From: Onchocerca volvulus
Taxonomy: Eukaryota > Nematoda > Chromadorea > Rhabditida > Onchocercidae
Length of the DNA: 64,000 nt
Reading direction: 5' to 3'
Assembly (NCBI GenBank): GCA_000499405.2
Contig: HG738137.1
Location: 20,794,603 to 20,858,602, forward strand
Part shown: positions 12,395 through 25,635 of the stretch, one piece after another
Layout of the letters: every line of letters starts with the position of its first letter
How positions within the stretch are numbered: the first letter of the stretch is position 1
Notes under the pieces: model-generated
Seen by the model: the letters and a program-made list of their open reading frames with translations, nothing else
Database searches by the model: none
What the model was told of the DNA's origin: nothing
Program-made: the position numbers and the translations under genes

Positions 12395-13866
12395 TCGTAT
12401 AGCGAAAAATCAAGCCAACAATAGACAAAAGGTTACAATTAATTTCATGAAAAGAAGCTGGACGAAACAAGACTGATTAGAGCGAAATTTTTCTTTTTAA
12501 ATGAAATATACCTGAAACAGCTAATATTTCAGCATCAATAGATGATATCGCGAAACAGAAACGGAACAGGGATGCATTCCACTCTTTCTACCTCTCCTTT
12601 CCGTTAATTTGGAAGATCTAATCAATTTTTTTCTCATTGTTTTTACAGTCATTTATTTACTGCTATTTGGAATTATAGAGAATAGATATAAACAAAGTAT
12701 TTCAAATTAATAGTTCTGAAGCAGATTGAGTGAAACTTTAAACAATTTCTGTGGAATTTTTTTGCAAATTTTGTCATTACCAAATAATATTATTTTTTCA
12801 TTATGATCCAACATGACTACATGGCATCATGATTAATAAATTAATTCTATACAGAAAAGCGCTGGGGAAAATGTTAGATTTGGACGAGGAAATTTTCAGA
12901 ATATTTGGAGATATTATCGATATCTTTTCTGCCTGCCATGAAGACAAAGTTTGTCGTTTATCGTTAATAAAATGGAAAAAATCGCTGAAATCGACGCTAT
13001 GACTGGCAATGTTGTTGAACATATAGATAAGATCACCGTTTTTTTTTTCTTTTTTTTCCTCTCCACCACCCCTACTAACTACAATTCAAATATGTAAAAC
13101 ATATGAAAAAATTTTTTTTTGTTTCTCCGAAGCAAAAAATTCGCAGTGTAAAATGACCTCTACCTATTTGCAAGCATTGATTACATCTAATAACACGAAT
13201 CATGAGGAAAATTATCAATTTCTCTTAAGAATAATGCACAAAATTAAAAGTGTTTTCCACAATTCATGAATTTGAATTCAACAAATTTGAGCTCTGATCT
13301 AATATAAAAAATATTCTATTAAATCGTTCTATTTAGAATAATAGTGCTAACAAATAATGAAACCTTAATCTATTTCTTTTCCCCTATATTCTCCACAAGT
13401 CTCATTAGCTATACAATCATAAAAAAAAAACTAATGAAAAAAAAAAAAAAAAAAAACATTCACACATCCACATGTTTTTTATAATCCTCTGAAGAAAAAA
13501 ATGTAGAATTAATAGCGATTAATTACCTCATTTGCAAACTTCCTATTATTACCGATTGTAAATTAGAAAATGTTTCAAACAGTTTACTGAGAGAAAGATT
13601 TTAATATTTACACTATATTAAAAGAATATTCACAATGCAAAAATTTTATATTTATAAATTACAGAATAAAATAAGGAATGATAAACTTTGATATTTGTTT
13701 CAATGAACTGGAAAGCTTCACTGTTTCAATTCTAATAAAGAAAGACAGTACCATATCTAAAGAGCTTCACAGAAAAATGTGCCGCAATATACCAAGAAAA
13801 AAAAAAAAATTCTAAATCACCAGAAAATTCTGGTAATTTAATTTCATCTTCAATTTTATACTGGAA
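12395..13866. other. Intergenic, no gene seen
   Basis: This 1.47-kb gap separates the P450 start from the stop of the RING gene, both on the minus strand. It contains A-rich runs (near 13430-13458 and 13799-13810) and a 73-codon minus-strand ORF at 12801-13022 without splice context or family resemblance. It should hold the P450 promoter and the RING gene 3' UTR. Confidence 0.5.
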
Positions 13867-15175
13867 TCAAAAAAACAATAATTTATATAAAAACGCAGAA
13901 CTTATTAATAATGCACTCTCCATAATTAAAAAAATCAGATATCGACGACTTCGAAGTCGTTCCTCTTCATATTTCTTCCGTAAAATGTTATTTTTCTCTT
14001 GCTCTTCCAAAAATTTTCGGGAAATCAGTCGAAACTGAAAAATTTTTTAAATCAAAAGAATAATAAAATTAAAATATAAATGAGAATATATAAATAAGAA
14101 CATTTTATGCATATTACGCAAATGAAAAAATCTGGATTGTTATCCTATGCCACGTTTCATCTATACCAACATACAGCAGAGTATTTTATTTAATCTGATT
14201 CGCTTACAGAGAATGAAAGAATTGTGAGAACGAAGAAACTAGAAAATTGGAAGTTCTCCACAGGAAAAAAAAAAAAACAAAAAAATACCGAGAGTCTTAA
14301 ATTAGCATCCATGCAGCTTCCTTTTTCATCCTGACTAATTCCGCATACTGACTGCAGCAAAGCATCAGCTAAGTAATTTTTAGTGAAATAAGTCTCGCAG
14401 GAAGTTACTTGACGGCACATGGGACATTCGAAGATCTATAAAAGCTGATTCAAATCACAAAGAACTGGAGCAATCGAAATTCAGATCCAAAATTAAGAAA
14501 TTTTAAGCTAAAAGATACTGAATGAACTGGTTTGCAAAATCATCATATATTTCATGGAAATCGAAACCAGAAAACATTTAAAGAAAAAATCTATAAAAAA
14601 CGAAACCCCGTCGTGCTCGGAATACGAATTCTCGACAAGCTTCTTGACACAATTCCGACAAAATGAATGACCGCATTTAAGGATCAACGGTGCCGAAGCA
14701 AATATACAAAAACAAACAGGACAATGTAATGCTGACGAATCTACTGTAACGTATTCAGCACCGTCAATCTTCGCTATTCTCTGAAAGACTATAACTGTCA
14801 AAGAATTATTTTGAAAAGATTTTGTTAAAAATCATTTTTTGCTAGAAGCTGAGACTATTATATTTCAAAATAACTATTTAAATAAAAAATTTCCTTTGAC
14901 TGAAATATTAATTAAAAAAATGCATATTATTTACTACTTGTTTTCTACTATACTCATTTGTATTCTGAACTCTGTAGAACTATTTGAACATAGCAAGATA
15001 TACTAGACTATAATACGCTAGAAATACAAATCCGCAAAAGTGTATTTTACAACGTTGTACAAATAATTTGTAAGCATTTTTTTCAAACGGAAACATGCAA
15101 ACTTACATCATTTCCCAAATAATGTTGGTCTAGCTTAGTGACAGCTGAATGTATATAAGCAAAAAATCGCTTCAT
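13867..15175 (-). CDS. Small C3HC4 RING protein with C-terminal membrane segment
   Basis: Four exons, all joined in phase 0: 15175-15107, 14780-14607, 14435-14289, 14034-13867; 558 nt, 185 aa. The RING is complete: Cys43, Cys46, Cys59, His61, Cys64, Cys67, Cys85, Cys88 (HCPVC, CGHSFCRNC, ECPMC). A charged helix (LEEQEKNNILRKKYEEERL) follows, and the last residues from about 162 are hydrophobic (YLIFLIMESALLISSAF), ending two residues after LYKL. This suggests a tail-anchored ubiquitin E3 ligase facing the cytosol from an internal membrane; that role is inferred from the layout, not from a recognised ortholog. The start exon was chosen because it has a good GTAAGT donor and joins in frame. It starts 627 bp downstream of the MED27 stop on the same strand, so co-transcription cannot be excluded. 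Confidence 0.78.
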
Positions 15176-15802
15176 TCACTTGCCTTTACAAAAAATTAAC
15201 TGTAAAATAAAATAAGCTGAACAGAAATTAATAAAATCTCATTTTTATACTAGATATAAAATGTCATTATACAACAAAATGTAAGAAGAAAAACTCCCAA
15301 ATATTTTACTTGAATATTTAAATTGCGAAACAAAAAATTTACATAGTAGAAGAGTAAAAACCTAACAAAGGCTTTGCAAACAATTGTACAAAGTCCGCAA
15401 ATTGCCAAAAGTATACTTCCATTATTACTAACTTCAAGATCTTAAAAAAATGAATCGCAGCAGAAAAGATAAAGAAAAACTAAAAATAGGAAAGAGAAAA
15501 AACAAACAAAAGGAAAAGCTAGTAATATTTCAACGAAGCAACACTAAAATATGAAAACAAAGAGAAAACATTTTCGTTATGATTCATTTATAATATCATT
15601 TACAACACAGGAGTAAATAGTTCAACTTCAGCTTTCTGGAAGTCAGGAATTAAGAATGTCAAATGCAATTTTGATAATTCATCATAATTCATTCTTCCAA
15701 GTGTTTACCACTTGGAAAAAATAAATAAATAAACTCTTTAAAATTAATTAGATCAATTCCAACAAAGAAATCTGTACGTGACCAAAAATTTCGAATGGAT
15801 GA
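15176..15802. other. Gap between MED27 and RING gene
   Basis: About 630 bp of AT-rich sequence with no exon that fits either neighbour. It contains the MED27 3' UTR and either a promoter or an intercistronic spacer for the RING gene. The sequence just upstream of the RING ATG offers a weak AAG acceptor in a T-rich context. Confidence 0.4.
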
Positions 15803-18800
15803 TTATCGACACGATTCGTGCAGTGCATTCTTCGGACATCGAAGATCGAACATCAGTGGAGGCAAATAGTCTTTCATTATCTTCCTAATATAAATTCTTA
15901 AGTTACATTAATTGAAAAAAAAAGAGATATTCAATATTTATCTTAAATATTTTCATGCTCTAACAATGTGTGTTTTATAAACAACAAACGAATTTCTGAA
16001 CTGATCCTTTCAGTTGAATTAGCATCTGCATATAATTTCGCATTGGAGTTTCTGAAGCCGTGGCTATATTATATATAAAGGAACAAGAAGTAATAACTTA
16101 CTTGCAAACACGACATTTTATATCAAATACTCCAGAAAATTTTGCAAATAAGTTTAGGACATATGAAAGTGTGTGTGCATTTCTAATATCAATACAAGGC
16201 ATTATTGTCTGCATCAAATGTATATTTGCTTGAACACTCATTTTCCGATATACTAAATATCGACTTTCCTTATGTATATCAACCTAAAAGGATATTGGAT
16301 ATTTCCCACAAAATAAATTTTATAGACGAACCAAAATCCAAATTCAGTTTTTAATGCATAGTCTCCATGAAAAATGCAATTTTAGAAATATAGATAACTT
16401 CTTATGATCAATAAGAATTAATATTCTATCGAAAAGCAAAAATAAATTAATGAAAAATATAGACCTGACCAGAACCAACATCCAAATAAGACCATTCTTC
16501 ATGGGGAGCAATCATTTGCACGAATTCCGGTAGCCCGCTATTAACAACCATAAGCATTTTGAGCAAACAGACATACTGTTTATCTATTACTTGTCCAAAT
16601 TTGAACTGTAAAAGAAATAAATAAAATGACCCACTGCATAATTTACAGAAATTTAGCAATACCTCTCATTTCACTCGCATCAATTTATTTATAGCTGAGT
16701 AAGAGAAATTCTTTAGTAATATGTATTCTGTAACATCTTTTTAACAAAACCGGTTTATAAATATATAAATATGACATATCGAATTGCAAATAATTGATAT
16801 TTTGAAACAATATACATATAGCGTTAATTCCAATAACTATACTAATGATACAATTAATAATGTACTTACTTCAACAAGAGCTGATAGAGTACTTTTCTCC
16901 AGATATCGTCCAACAAGACCAATTTTCTTAATATTTGGATCCTTTAGCACAACTGTTAATGTCTGTTCAAAAATACTTTGTGGCGATGAATTAGGTCCAT
17001 AGTTTGAATATGATATTGGTCGATCTGTCATTATTGATCGTCGTCGATTACCCACAACAGTACGAAGAAATTCCGCATACATTTGCAATAATTGCTAAAA
17101 TATAAAAGTTCTTATATAGAGCGAAAAAATCTGCATAAGAATAGCAGAAACTTGAGAAAATACAGAAATAAAAATAACATTATTTGTTTCCATCCACGTA
17201 GATGCTTCCAGTGCTTTATCATATAATTCACTGGTATGTGGGTCAATCTGTCCATCATGCAGAAATCGACTTAAACGCTCCATCTGTACCGTCATGGGTG
17301 TCGAGAGTGGTAGCTGTTTGGCGTGTGATTCCAGGTTACTATAAGAAAGAAGAGAATAATACCACTATTAGCAGAATATTTCAGTTTTTTTTTTTGAAAA
17401 TGAATAAAGCGATAAATGCAGATCTACGGCGAGAAGCTTAGAGAGCCAGAAGATTATGGATCTATCAACTTTTCAGAAATCTATAATACTAAAGATAAGG
17501 AAATCAAATACGGCTATCCTAAAACTTAGCAGTCAAATTAGATGCTTTAATCGAGATGCAACTTGAACTTTATTAACAAGATATCCACCGCCGGATTACA
17601 ATAATTGAAATTCAAACTTATAATACCTAAAAAAACAGAAATGTGCCATCGATTCTAATATATTTTCGATTCTCTAAAAAGATGTACCTACTCGTATGTA
17701 CTTTAAATGTTTCAATATTTTATGAAACTCTTTGTATTTTGAATGCATATTATAATTTAAATGTTTGAATATTTTATAAAACAGTTCGTATTTTGAATGA
17801 ATTTTATAATTTCTACCATATTTAAAAAGTTTTGCTGTATTCGAAACTGGATGTGGTTTTTCTTTACAACCAAAATTACTTACTGACTCTTTGACACTTA
17901 ATAATATCGGTCGATGAGATTTGATGGCCCATGCAAAAAACAAGGGATGCCTCATTATTGCTGTTAATACTAGTAGTTCAAATTCAGTAGCGTGATCTAC
18001 CCTCATATAGTGGATGTATGTATGTAGTCACAACTGTTAGGCATTTTCGATAAGTGGAAATCTATTTATGATATTCATCGTATTTCCTATCTAATAATTT
18101 ATTAGGTTGCATAGTTACAGATGTTATTTAAAATTATACAATAAACTACTTGTTTGAAGTCATATTGAAAACAAGATATATTCGTAGACAAAAGTTATTT
18201 TTCACGAATTGATCTCAAATTTTAAATCTTATTCATTTAGTAAACATAATCTAGGAAATATGATAATGTGGAAAGATATATAGGCAATGGAAATCAAAAC
18301 CCGATGGGTGATTTAGAAGTTAAATGTAAACAGCGAAAGTCTATTGTTTGAATTGTTGTCAACATAAGAAACTGACATAACGACATAAAGATATAAGGAA
18401 CTCAACTGACATAAGAAACTGCTATATCTAACATAATCATTTACGGACTAGCATAATCAAATATTTTGTAGATACTGCAGTGCAATCATACTATCACGGT
18501 ACTAAATTATACCAAATAATCAACGTTCTGGCCCGTAACATACTCTGATTTTTGAAACTTAACTTGATAAAGAACAATTTTTAAAAACAGCATAAAAAAT
18601 TTTACTCATAAATCTGATTGATAAAATCGAGTTTCTCTTCTAATGTCTTTTCACTATCAGCTGGATCACTTTCCCAATTGTTCTCCATTATTCGTCGATG
18701 CACAGATGTAACTTCATTCCGAAGTAAGCGCAATGCATTCAGACCTTAAAACTCTATGTTGCAAATTTATAACTAACTCAGGTTTGAACTAATTTTATTT

Positions 18801-19066
18801 TAAGCAATTTATTTAAATTCCACTCTAACTAATACTTGTTCATTTTCTCATTTCTCAATGCAGCTCTGTACAATACAAGTTTCCATATTTTTTTCAAGTT
18901 TTTAAAAATTTTTAAAACTGAAATTCAGTGTTTCTCGATAACCATACTTTAACAAATTTTCACTACATCTACTTTGATGAATTTGCAGAAAATAAAATCG
19001 AAACTTACAGTGATCCAAATGAGTTGTCAATGACTGAAACTGTTGAATGGAGAGGTTCCCCTGCAT
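15803..19066 (-). CDS. mdt-27: Mediator complex subunit 27
   Basis: Seven exons: 19066-19009, 18744-18606, 17338-17179, 17094-16870, 16605-16465, 16283-16102, 15884-15803; 987 nt, 328 aa (human MED27 is of similar size). The C-terminus carries the MED27 hallmark, a Cys-rich end: CRVC, then KDYLPPLMFDLRCPKNALHE and a final SCR, matching the family pattern CxxC-LPPxxxDxR-HxxC. The N-terminus (IQQFQSLTTHLDHCLNALRL) forms the helical region typical of the tail-module subunit. Mediator links transcription factors to RNA polymerase II in the nucleus. The ATG at 19066 is favoured. An in-frame ATG at 19132 exists, but a TTTAG acceptor near 19109 lies between them and could be a spliced-leader site. 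The 54-bp tandem repeat at 17702-17809 lies in an intron. Confidence 0.9.
17702..17809. repeat. Two-copy 54-bp tandem repeat in MED27 intron
   Basis: Copies 17702-17755 and 17756-17809 both begin TTTAAATGTTT and share TATTTTGAATG. They differ at a handful of positions. The unit is a multiple of three, so the minus-strand reading shows an 18-residue repeat, but there is no splice or family support for coding. Confidence 0.8.
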
Positions 19067-19487
19067 TTCACTACCCGAAGAATAGCTTGAGTCGATATAA
19101 ACTCCTAAAGTGAATTCAAGAATATAATTCAACTAAGAGAGTGACGTCCTAACTATAAGTTGTAAAAATTGAACATTCAAAACTGTTTAAACTGACTGAT
19201 TTAGAAGAAAACAGAATGAAAAGGATGCTGCTTTAAAATGGCTAGTTCAAATTAATTCAGAATACAGCTTTAATCTTTCCTTTTCGAAAAGTTATCAATT
19301 TTAATTACTATTAATATTTGAACTACTATCATTCTCATTTCTACCTTGCAAGTTTAAGAAAAAAGCAGAGTTACTATCATGACCAATTCCACTCAAATCC
19401 AAACTTGTCTGCAACCAGTAAAACCCTTTCCAAGCTCTTATTTCTCCTCTCTCTATCATCTCGATGAATGCAATAATGAAATTAAAT

Positions 19488-21176
19488 TTAACGCGTCCCC
19501 AGTTGATGCGTTAAATTTAGAACGGTTGTGATTGAGATTTCGAGCGTTGTTAAAGTTTCGGGCAAATATTTGTTGATATTGTGTGATGCTTCTACTGGTA
19601 GTGACTGCTTACCTGTAGGATTGCTTTCTAATCCGATCGATGAATAGGTAACGGGCTGCCACAGCAAAGTAATATCATCATTTCCGTGATTCCCGCGAAC
19701 ATTCCCGCCAAATATGCCTTGCGAATATGACGTTACTGCGTCTGTATTTGAGTTTGGAATTGTTAGCTCTGTAACATCATCATTCTCGTGAACGTTCCAG
19801 TCAGGTATTTGTTGCGAATATGACGTGACAACGGAGATGGGAATGGTTGGCTTTGTGGCTAGTACTGTGCATCTCGTTCTGACCAGTGTTGTTCGGCGCA
19901 ATATCACTCTTGGTTTTGATGAAATGAGTACAGTCAATTCAGTTGAGGGTACTATTGTTCCAGCTGCTTTTATAGTAGAGTTCATTTCCTGTTCTTCAGC
20001 TTTTTGTTTAACGCTTTTATCATCTGTTGTTGCTTTTAAATTCTTCCCCCTGAAATTTATTTCTACAGATAGTGCAACTATTATTTCATGAAGTCTCCTA
20101 AAAGAAGGATAGTTATCTCAAATTTAATCTCTTTACCATCTTTGATCAGTGCCATCTCATTTTAAAAAGATGGGAATTAGAGCTGAAAAGTGCAAACTTT
20201 TCATTCTGAAGAAGTACAAATCTCCCACCGCCTCCTAAAATAAGGAATAGTTATGAAGGAAACTAAGATATGAATAAAATTACCTGTCTATTATTGTTGT
20301 TGTTGATGATCCATTTTTCATCTTTTTTCGTCTGCGACTTCTAGAACTTCTCAACATTTGTAGTTCCTTCTTTCGCCATGTTGAAACTCGTAATTTTTTT
20401 CGGAGTGTACGTGTACGAATGCTGGCTGCTTTCGCATTATCCGGAACGTGATCTATTTGTTCTCTGCTGTTACTTATTTTTTCTTGTTTATTAATCGATA
20501 TTTCTCGTGCCATTTGGATTCCTTGCTCAAAATTGGTACTATCTGTTGGGATTACTTCGACAGAGACACGATTTTCCGCTGCAGTTCTTCTACTGTTACA
20601 TTGTTTAATTTCAGTGGTACTTTTCTCGTTTTCATTGAAGACTACATCTTTTGAATGTTGTTTGTAGACAACAGTTTCCTACAGGAAAGCACAAAATTAT
20701 CACTTTTATTATTTTCAACATATTTTAATAAAACATCGGTAAAATTTGTATATGTCTATGAAAGTTCATTAATATAATGGGACACTCGGAAGAGAGAAAG
20801 GATAAAAACAAGCCAAAACGGTGACAGTAAGATATTAATCTCAGATCCATTTTTAAGGTCAGGATCCAAGCAGTAGCTTCCGCTCATTATTGGATTGATA
20901 TTTTCATCGTCTATAGTTTCTTTCATAAATCGTACCACAATTTCTTAACTTATCAAGATAAACTGCGCGAAGTAGATTTTAAGCTCTGATATAAGTATCC
21001 AGATTGATAACCTTTTGAAATTGTTGCAGGTGATGCCGCAATTTACTAACAGTTACATTTTTTCCTGCAATTTGTTGAATTAGTTTTTGTAGTTCCTCGA
21101 TTGATCTAGCAGGTTCCTGAATATATTGTTCCAATAATTGGACAACTTCAGGCTTCGCCCAGTCGCTTATATTCAT
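19488..21176 (-). CDS. Unrecognised basic, probably nuclear protein
   Basis: Three exons fit in phase: 21176-21012, 20678-20284, 20097-19488; 1170 nt, 389 aa. The first 55 residues look like a helical domain (WAKPEVVQLLEQYIQEPARS onwards). Residues about 135-175 are strongly basic (RTRTLRKKLRVSTWRKK and SRSRRRKK), a likely nuclear localisation or nucleic-acid-binding stretch. The last 200 residues are rich in Ser, Thr, Asn and Asp and contain an imperfect internal repeat (VTSYSQQIPDW and VTSYSQGIFGG, each followed by an ND-rich stretch). I do not recognise the family. An additional open segment, about 20945-20830 in the first intron (FMKETIDDENINP), has coding-like composition but does not join in phase. 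The gene lies 421 bp upstream of MED27 on the same strand. Confidence 0.6.
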
Positions 21177-22694
21177 ATTTTGTTCCTAGAATAAATCTAT
21201 ATTGTTATATATTACCATGCATGTATGTGTATAGGATAATGTACATAGAATATTACAGAATAGAAAACATTATGAGTCTGAAATTAAAAATTAATATAAT
21301 AGAAAATTATAGGAAAATTGTTAGTATCGCCATCAGAAGAGGGAAATTATGTAATCAAATGGATCATAAATCAAACTTTGTTTTTTTACCACAATGCACA
21401 GCGATCCAAGTTAATTTTTGAGCTTCTACATGAAACAAAAAACAAATTTGCAGGAAGTGATTTATACCGTCGAACACAATGCGTACAAATTTGCATATTG
21501 TCTAAATTTGAGATCTGTTATTATAGATTCAAATAAACGTGACTTCAGTTACCGGACTGTATTTTTTATGCAAATTTTTCAAATAAAGAAGAAATTATTC
21601 AGAATCGAGTCTCTGCACACTTAACAGATAACTTCGCTCGAATGCCTTAATTCTTATCATATATTTCAATTCAAAAGATTATCTTGTAACTTGAGCAGGA
21701 TGGTTGATTGCGTCAAGAGCGTCAAGTATTTAGACTAATATGATATTCAAAAGGGATTGGATATATTGTTTGCTAACTGCTTATTAAGATTAAATAATTG
21801 AAATGATTACTGTGATTGTAACTAAATTTAAATTCCGTTTATAAATAGGCCAGTTAACAGAAATGAGTTAAATAAAGTAAAAATGATGAGCATACTAGAA
21901 ATAAGTAGAAGTATCCAGTGATTTTTTGTCACCGTTTTATTTTTCCTTTCACTTTTTTTTTTCTTTCGAAAAAATTCCACAGATCTGTTAGAGCTCAGTC
22001 ATTATTTGATCACGACTGCACTGTAACCAAAGAATCATCTGGAAGCCTTGAGACAAGAAGCGTAAGGCTGGAATTATTTTGGCTCAGTAGTTTGAATCAT
22101 ATATTTCGATTTGAAAGCAATCTCTGATCTCATTCGATTTTGAGAGGTCGCAGAAAGTCAGATAGTTTGGGGGAAAGTTTATGCAGTTTCTTGGCATTGA
22201 AATAATTCGGTACTTCTTTTCCATGATCATTTTTATTATTTCGCGTTCGTTTTTTATCAGTTAATATTGATTCTTATAATTTGATTTAGTTGATTTGGAT
22301 TCTGAATTTTTCTTCCAATAGTCGATTTAGCTTCTGAATGCCAGCACTGAGAAACTAATCAATTTATTGGATAAGAGAAATGTTAATTTATCAAATGAGC
22401 ACTACTTTCAAGTGCTAGTCAATTGCATCAGAGGTTGGCAGACTTTGTTTGTCGTGAATTTTTTTCAAGGTGTTTAATTTGCATCACTTATTGTTCATGA
22501 TGTGGTATATTACTTTAATACTTGATCGTCTACATGTACTGTCTGTGATGCTGTCAGCTGCTAGTAAGACTGAATAGTAAAAGCAATTGAATCATTTCTT
22601 GTTTACATCTTTTTTAAATGTAGCGTTTTTGTTTTTGAGGAGAGTTTGTCTACCTTAAAAATCTTTGGATTAAATTTTTAAAGTTCTGCCGAAT
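21177..22694. other. Divergent intergenic region, no gene seen
   Basis: About 1.5 kb lie between the start codons of the unrecognised minus-strand gene and the NSE3/MAGE gene. Several 60-70-codon plus-strand ORFs occur (21221-21624, 21918-22127), but they lack splice signals or recognisable motifs. The region should carry both promoters. Confidence 0.45.
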
Positions 22695-24918
22695 ATGCGT
22701 TTTCGCGGGCCAGTAATTCTTGATGAAGATGAAGAACGAAAGTTAGAAGACCGAACTGCTGAATTGGCTCAGTTAATACTCTACTTGCAGGTATTGCTAT
22801 GTGAAGTTTCAAGAATTGCATTTGTTTATAAAATTTAGCAAAACATGTCATAAGATTTATTGTGAGCTTTTTTGATTCCAAGCATTCTGTAACATCACTT
22901 TTTCCTAAATGAAACTGAGCGATAACAATCGCATGCTATCCTCTTTTAATGAAAAGCAAGAAAATGAAGTGCATCAAAAATCCAAATACTATAAAGTTTG
23001 ATTAATTGCATTTTTCATATAGATTTACATCTTTTTAGAACAGAAAAAAAAATTGTACCAAAGTTTCAAATATTAGAATGTGGGTGCAGTGTATCGACCA
23101 AACGATTGGTATTCTGGATGAAATTATTGGCGTGAAGATATGTTTTTTCAAAAATCAGAAACTAATAAATTCAAGCTGTTTACTAGAGATGCTTTGTATC
23201 TTTATTCTAAATTGCGTAAATTTATCGTTGTTTCGTTTAATTTAGGATTCTGTTTTGCAGTTTGAGTTTCAAAAATTCATTCATTTCAGGTATGCAAAAC
23301 AAAAACATCTCAGGGATATCGGTTGTACGTAAAAAATACTTTGAAAATTCAACACGAGACTTCTGATGAAAACAGTTGTTATTCGGATGAAGTATCCGTT
23401 TTACTGCTGCTTTCGTGAATGTTTTATGATTTTCAAACTTGAATATTTTCAAAAAAATTTTTTTTAAAAATTTGGTCAAAATAATGTATATCATATGCTT
23501 CATTAAAGGATAAAGCGAAATATGGACTATTGATTGCGATTCTAATGTTCATATACATGATGCATCGTCCTGGTTCTCTCAATTATACCGTTTCCGAGAA
23601 TTCATTGAAAAATTTCTTGGTAAATTTTATACTTTATTTTTGTCAGGAATCCAAGAAATTTCCAATTTTTTTCATTGAAAGTCGTTTAAAATTTTTAAAT
23701 GAATTACTTTGCATTCACTGCGGAAAGTTTAGTTTGTCTCCAAATATTTTTGATATTTTTATCTAAGAAAGAAATGGGTATTACTGAGAATAGTTGTTTT
23801 GGGAATCAAGTGGATCTAAACAAGTTGTTCGGAGCCTCACCCACTGCTGAATTCATTTCACAAGGTGAGATCCGTTTTCGAATCAGTTTTTTCATTAATT
23901 TAAATCATTTATGCAAGGTCAGAATTACAGAAATCGATTTGAGAGATTTCATACAATTACTGTATTAATTTATTTCTTTTTGAAATTATATACCAGATTT
24001 TTTGGGCCAAATGTACTAATTTTAATATCTTTATTTGATTTTGTTCGTTTTATTTTGGTTGTAATAACGTTGATGCGTGAAATATAATTTTTCATTTAAG
24101 GTTGGCTAGCTTTCACAAAGGAAATGGATGAAAGTGGTCACGATATTATAACATATGAGTGGGGACCTCGGGCAAAATCCTTCATCGATCCAATGGTACA
24201 TAAGTTTTTTGTTTCGGCATGCAATAAAGAAATTATAGTCTAAAACAATTAACTAAACGAATAATTGCTTTTTATATTATTTCCCTTAACATAAGAAAAT
24301 ATCTGAACTAAAAAGCAAATGGTTTAAATACTTTTTCATGATAATGAAGACAATATAGAAAGTCACTAAAAATACTACAGAAGTTAATATCATACATGAA
24401 TAAATGAGTTAAAAAATGGCATAGAAAAATACGCGAACTAAGTATTCAATGATACATTCAACAAAAATTCTTTTCTTTTCTATAGCATATTTTTCATTAA
24501 GTCGCTTTTAACTTTTTTTCTCTTCCCATAGCAATATGATAGAGCAGAAATACTATCCAGATCAATTCAGGAATTAATCACTATATCATATAAATTTGAT
24601 CTTCGAAGTCAAAATTTCAGAGGAAAAGACCTAACCTAAATTTGAAAAAAAAAACAAATTGGATCTTTTTTTCAAAAAAAAAAACGAGTTTTACACTTAT
24701 TTTAGTGAAATTTTGAATGAATGTTACTCGAACAATATCGTACATTTTGTTTGCTAACATATTTAATAACACCGATTTATAAAATGAAAAAAAATTTCTA
24801 GGCAATTCTTCGGGCATATTCTACCATGGATGGTAGTACTCTACATAATTGGCGATTACACTACCAAGAACCACAGACTGCTGCAGCTCGAAATGGCCGA
24901 TTGCTTCCCGATAATTGA
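22695..24918 (+). CDS. NSE3/MAGE-family subunit of the SMC5/6 complex
   Basis: Seven exons: 22695-22790, 23039-23131, 23290-23391, 23509-23619, 23768-23864, 24101-24195, 24802-24918; 711 nt, 236 aa. The protein is almost entirely a MAGE homology domain: ELAQLILYLQ at the first winged helix, GYRLYV at the strand after it, GLLIAILMFIYM (family: GLLMxVLxxIFM), a second winged helix, and YEWGPRAKSF, equivalent to the diagnostic YEFLWGPRA. NSE3 acts with NSE1 and NSE4 in SMC5/6 for DNA repair and chromosome segregation; invertebrates usually carry one such gene. The second exon (31 codons, 23039-23131) is the least certain: it was placed by length, phase and weak similarity. A TTTAAAG acceptor ends 13 nt before the ATG. 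Confidence 0.85.
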
Positions 24919-25635
24919 TGAAATTTGAGCTTATACTTCTATAATATTGTATTCACTGATTCAAGCTTGTAGTCATTTTCTGATTGTTAATTTTTTAATG
25001 AAATATAATGGAAGAGTACCTTTTTACGAAAATCTATAGGATTATTTGTCTCTTTGATTATAGGATTATTCAATAAATTAATGAAAGGAAATTTGCTTGG
25101 GATACTATATAGCCATTGTATTTTGTCAATATTTGTTTGTTTTGATATTTAAATAATGGGTAAAAAAGTTTTACATAACACTGAATGATTTCATTACCAG
25201 GCTTCATATATTATTCTGCTTCAGAAAAAAGGATAATGGATGAAAAAAGTGGAAAATCTGTGTCTTCACTTTTTGAACTTTTGATATTAATAGATAAAAA
25301 GACTTAATGCCTCCCTATGGTCACATGTTTATTTCTATGATAAGTATTCTCATCTTTTTTTATGAAGAAAGTAAAAAATAAATGAACTTACATTATTTGT
25401 CGTTATAGGTCATTTTTCGGAAATCTTCAATTATTTGATAAATCATCCGCTCCTATAATTTTGTTGAATATTTCTGCGTTATGGGAATAGGATTTTTTCG
25501 AACTAATTTAGAGCCATACGAAGGAACTTGAATCAAAAAAATTTTTTCTTTTATTTTCTTCAAAGCTTGTAGTACTCAGTTTTCAAACTTTCAAATAGTC
25601 ATGGAAACTTAAGAAAACTCTTTCGGAACTGTAAC
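24919..25635. other. Convergent intergenic region, no gene seen
   Basis: About 720 bp separate the stop codons of NSE3 (plus) and the UBC-17-like gene (minus). The sequence is AT-rich with likely poly(A) signals (ATTCAATAAATT near 25070 on the plus strand). No exon fits. Confidence 0.5.
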
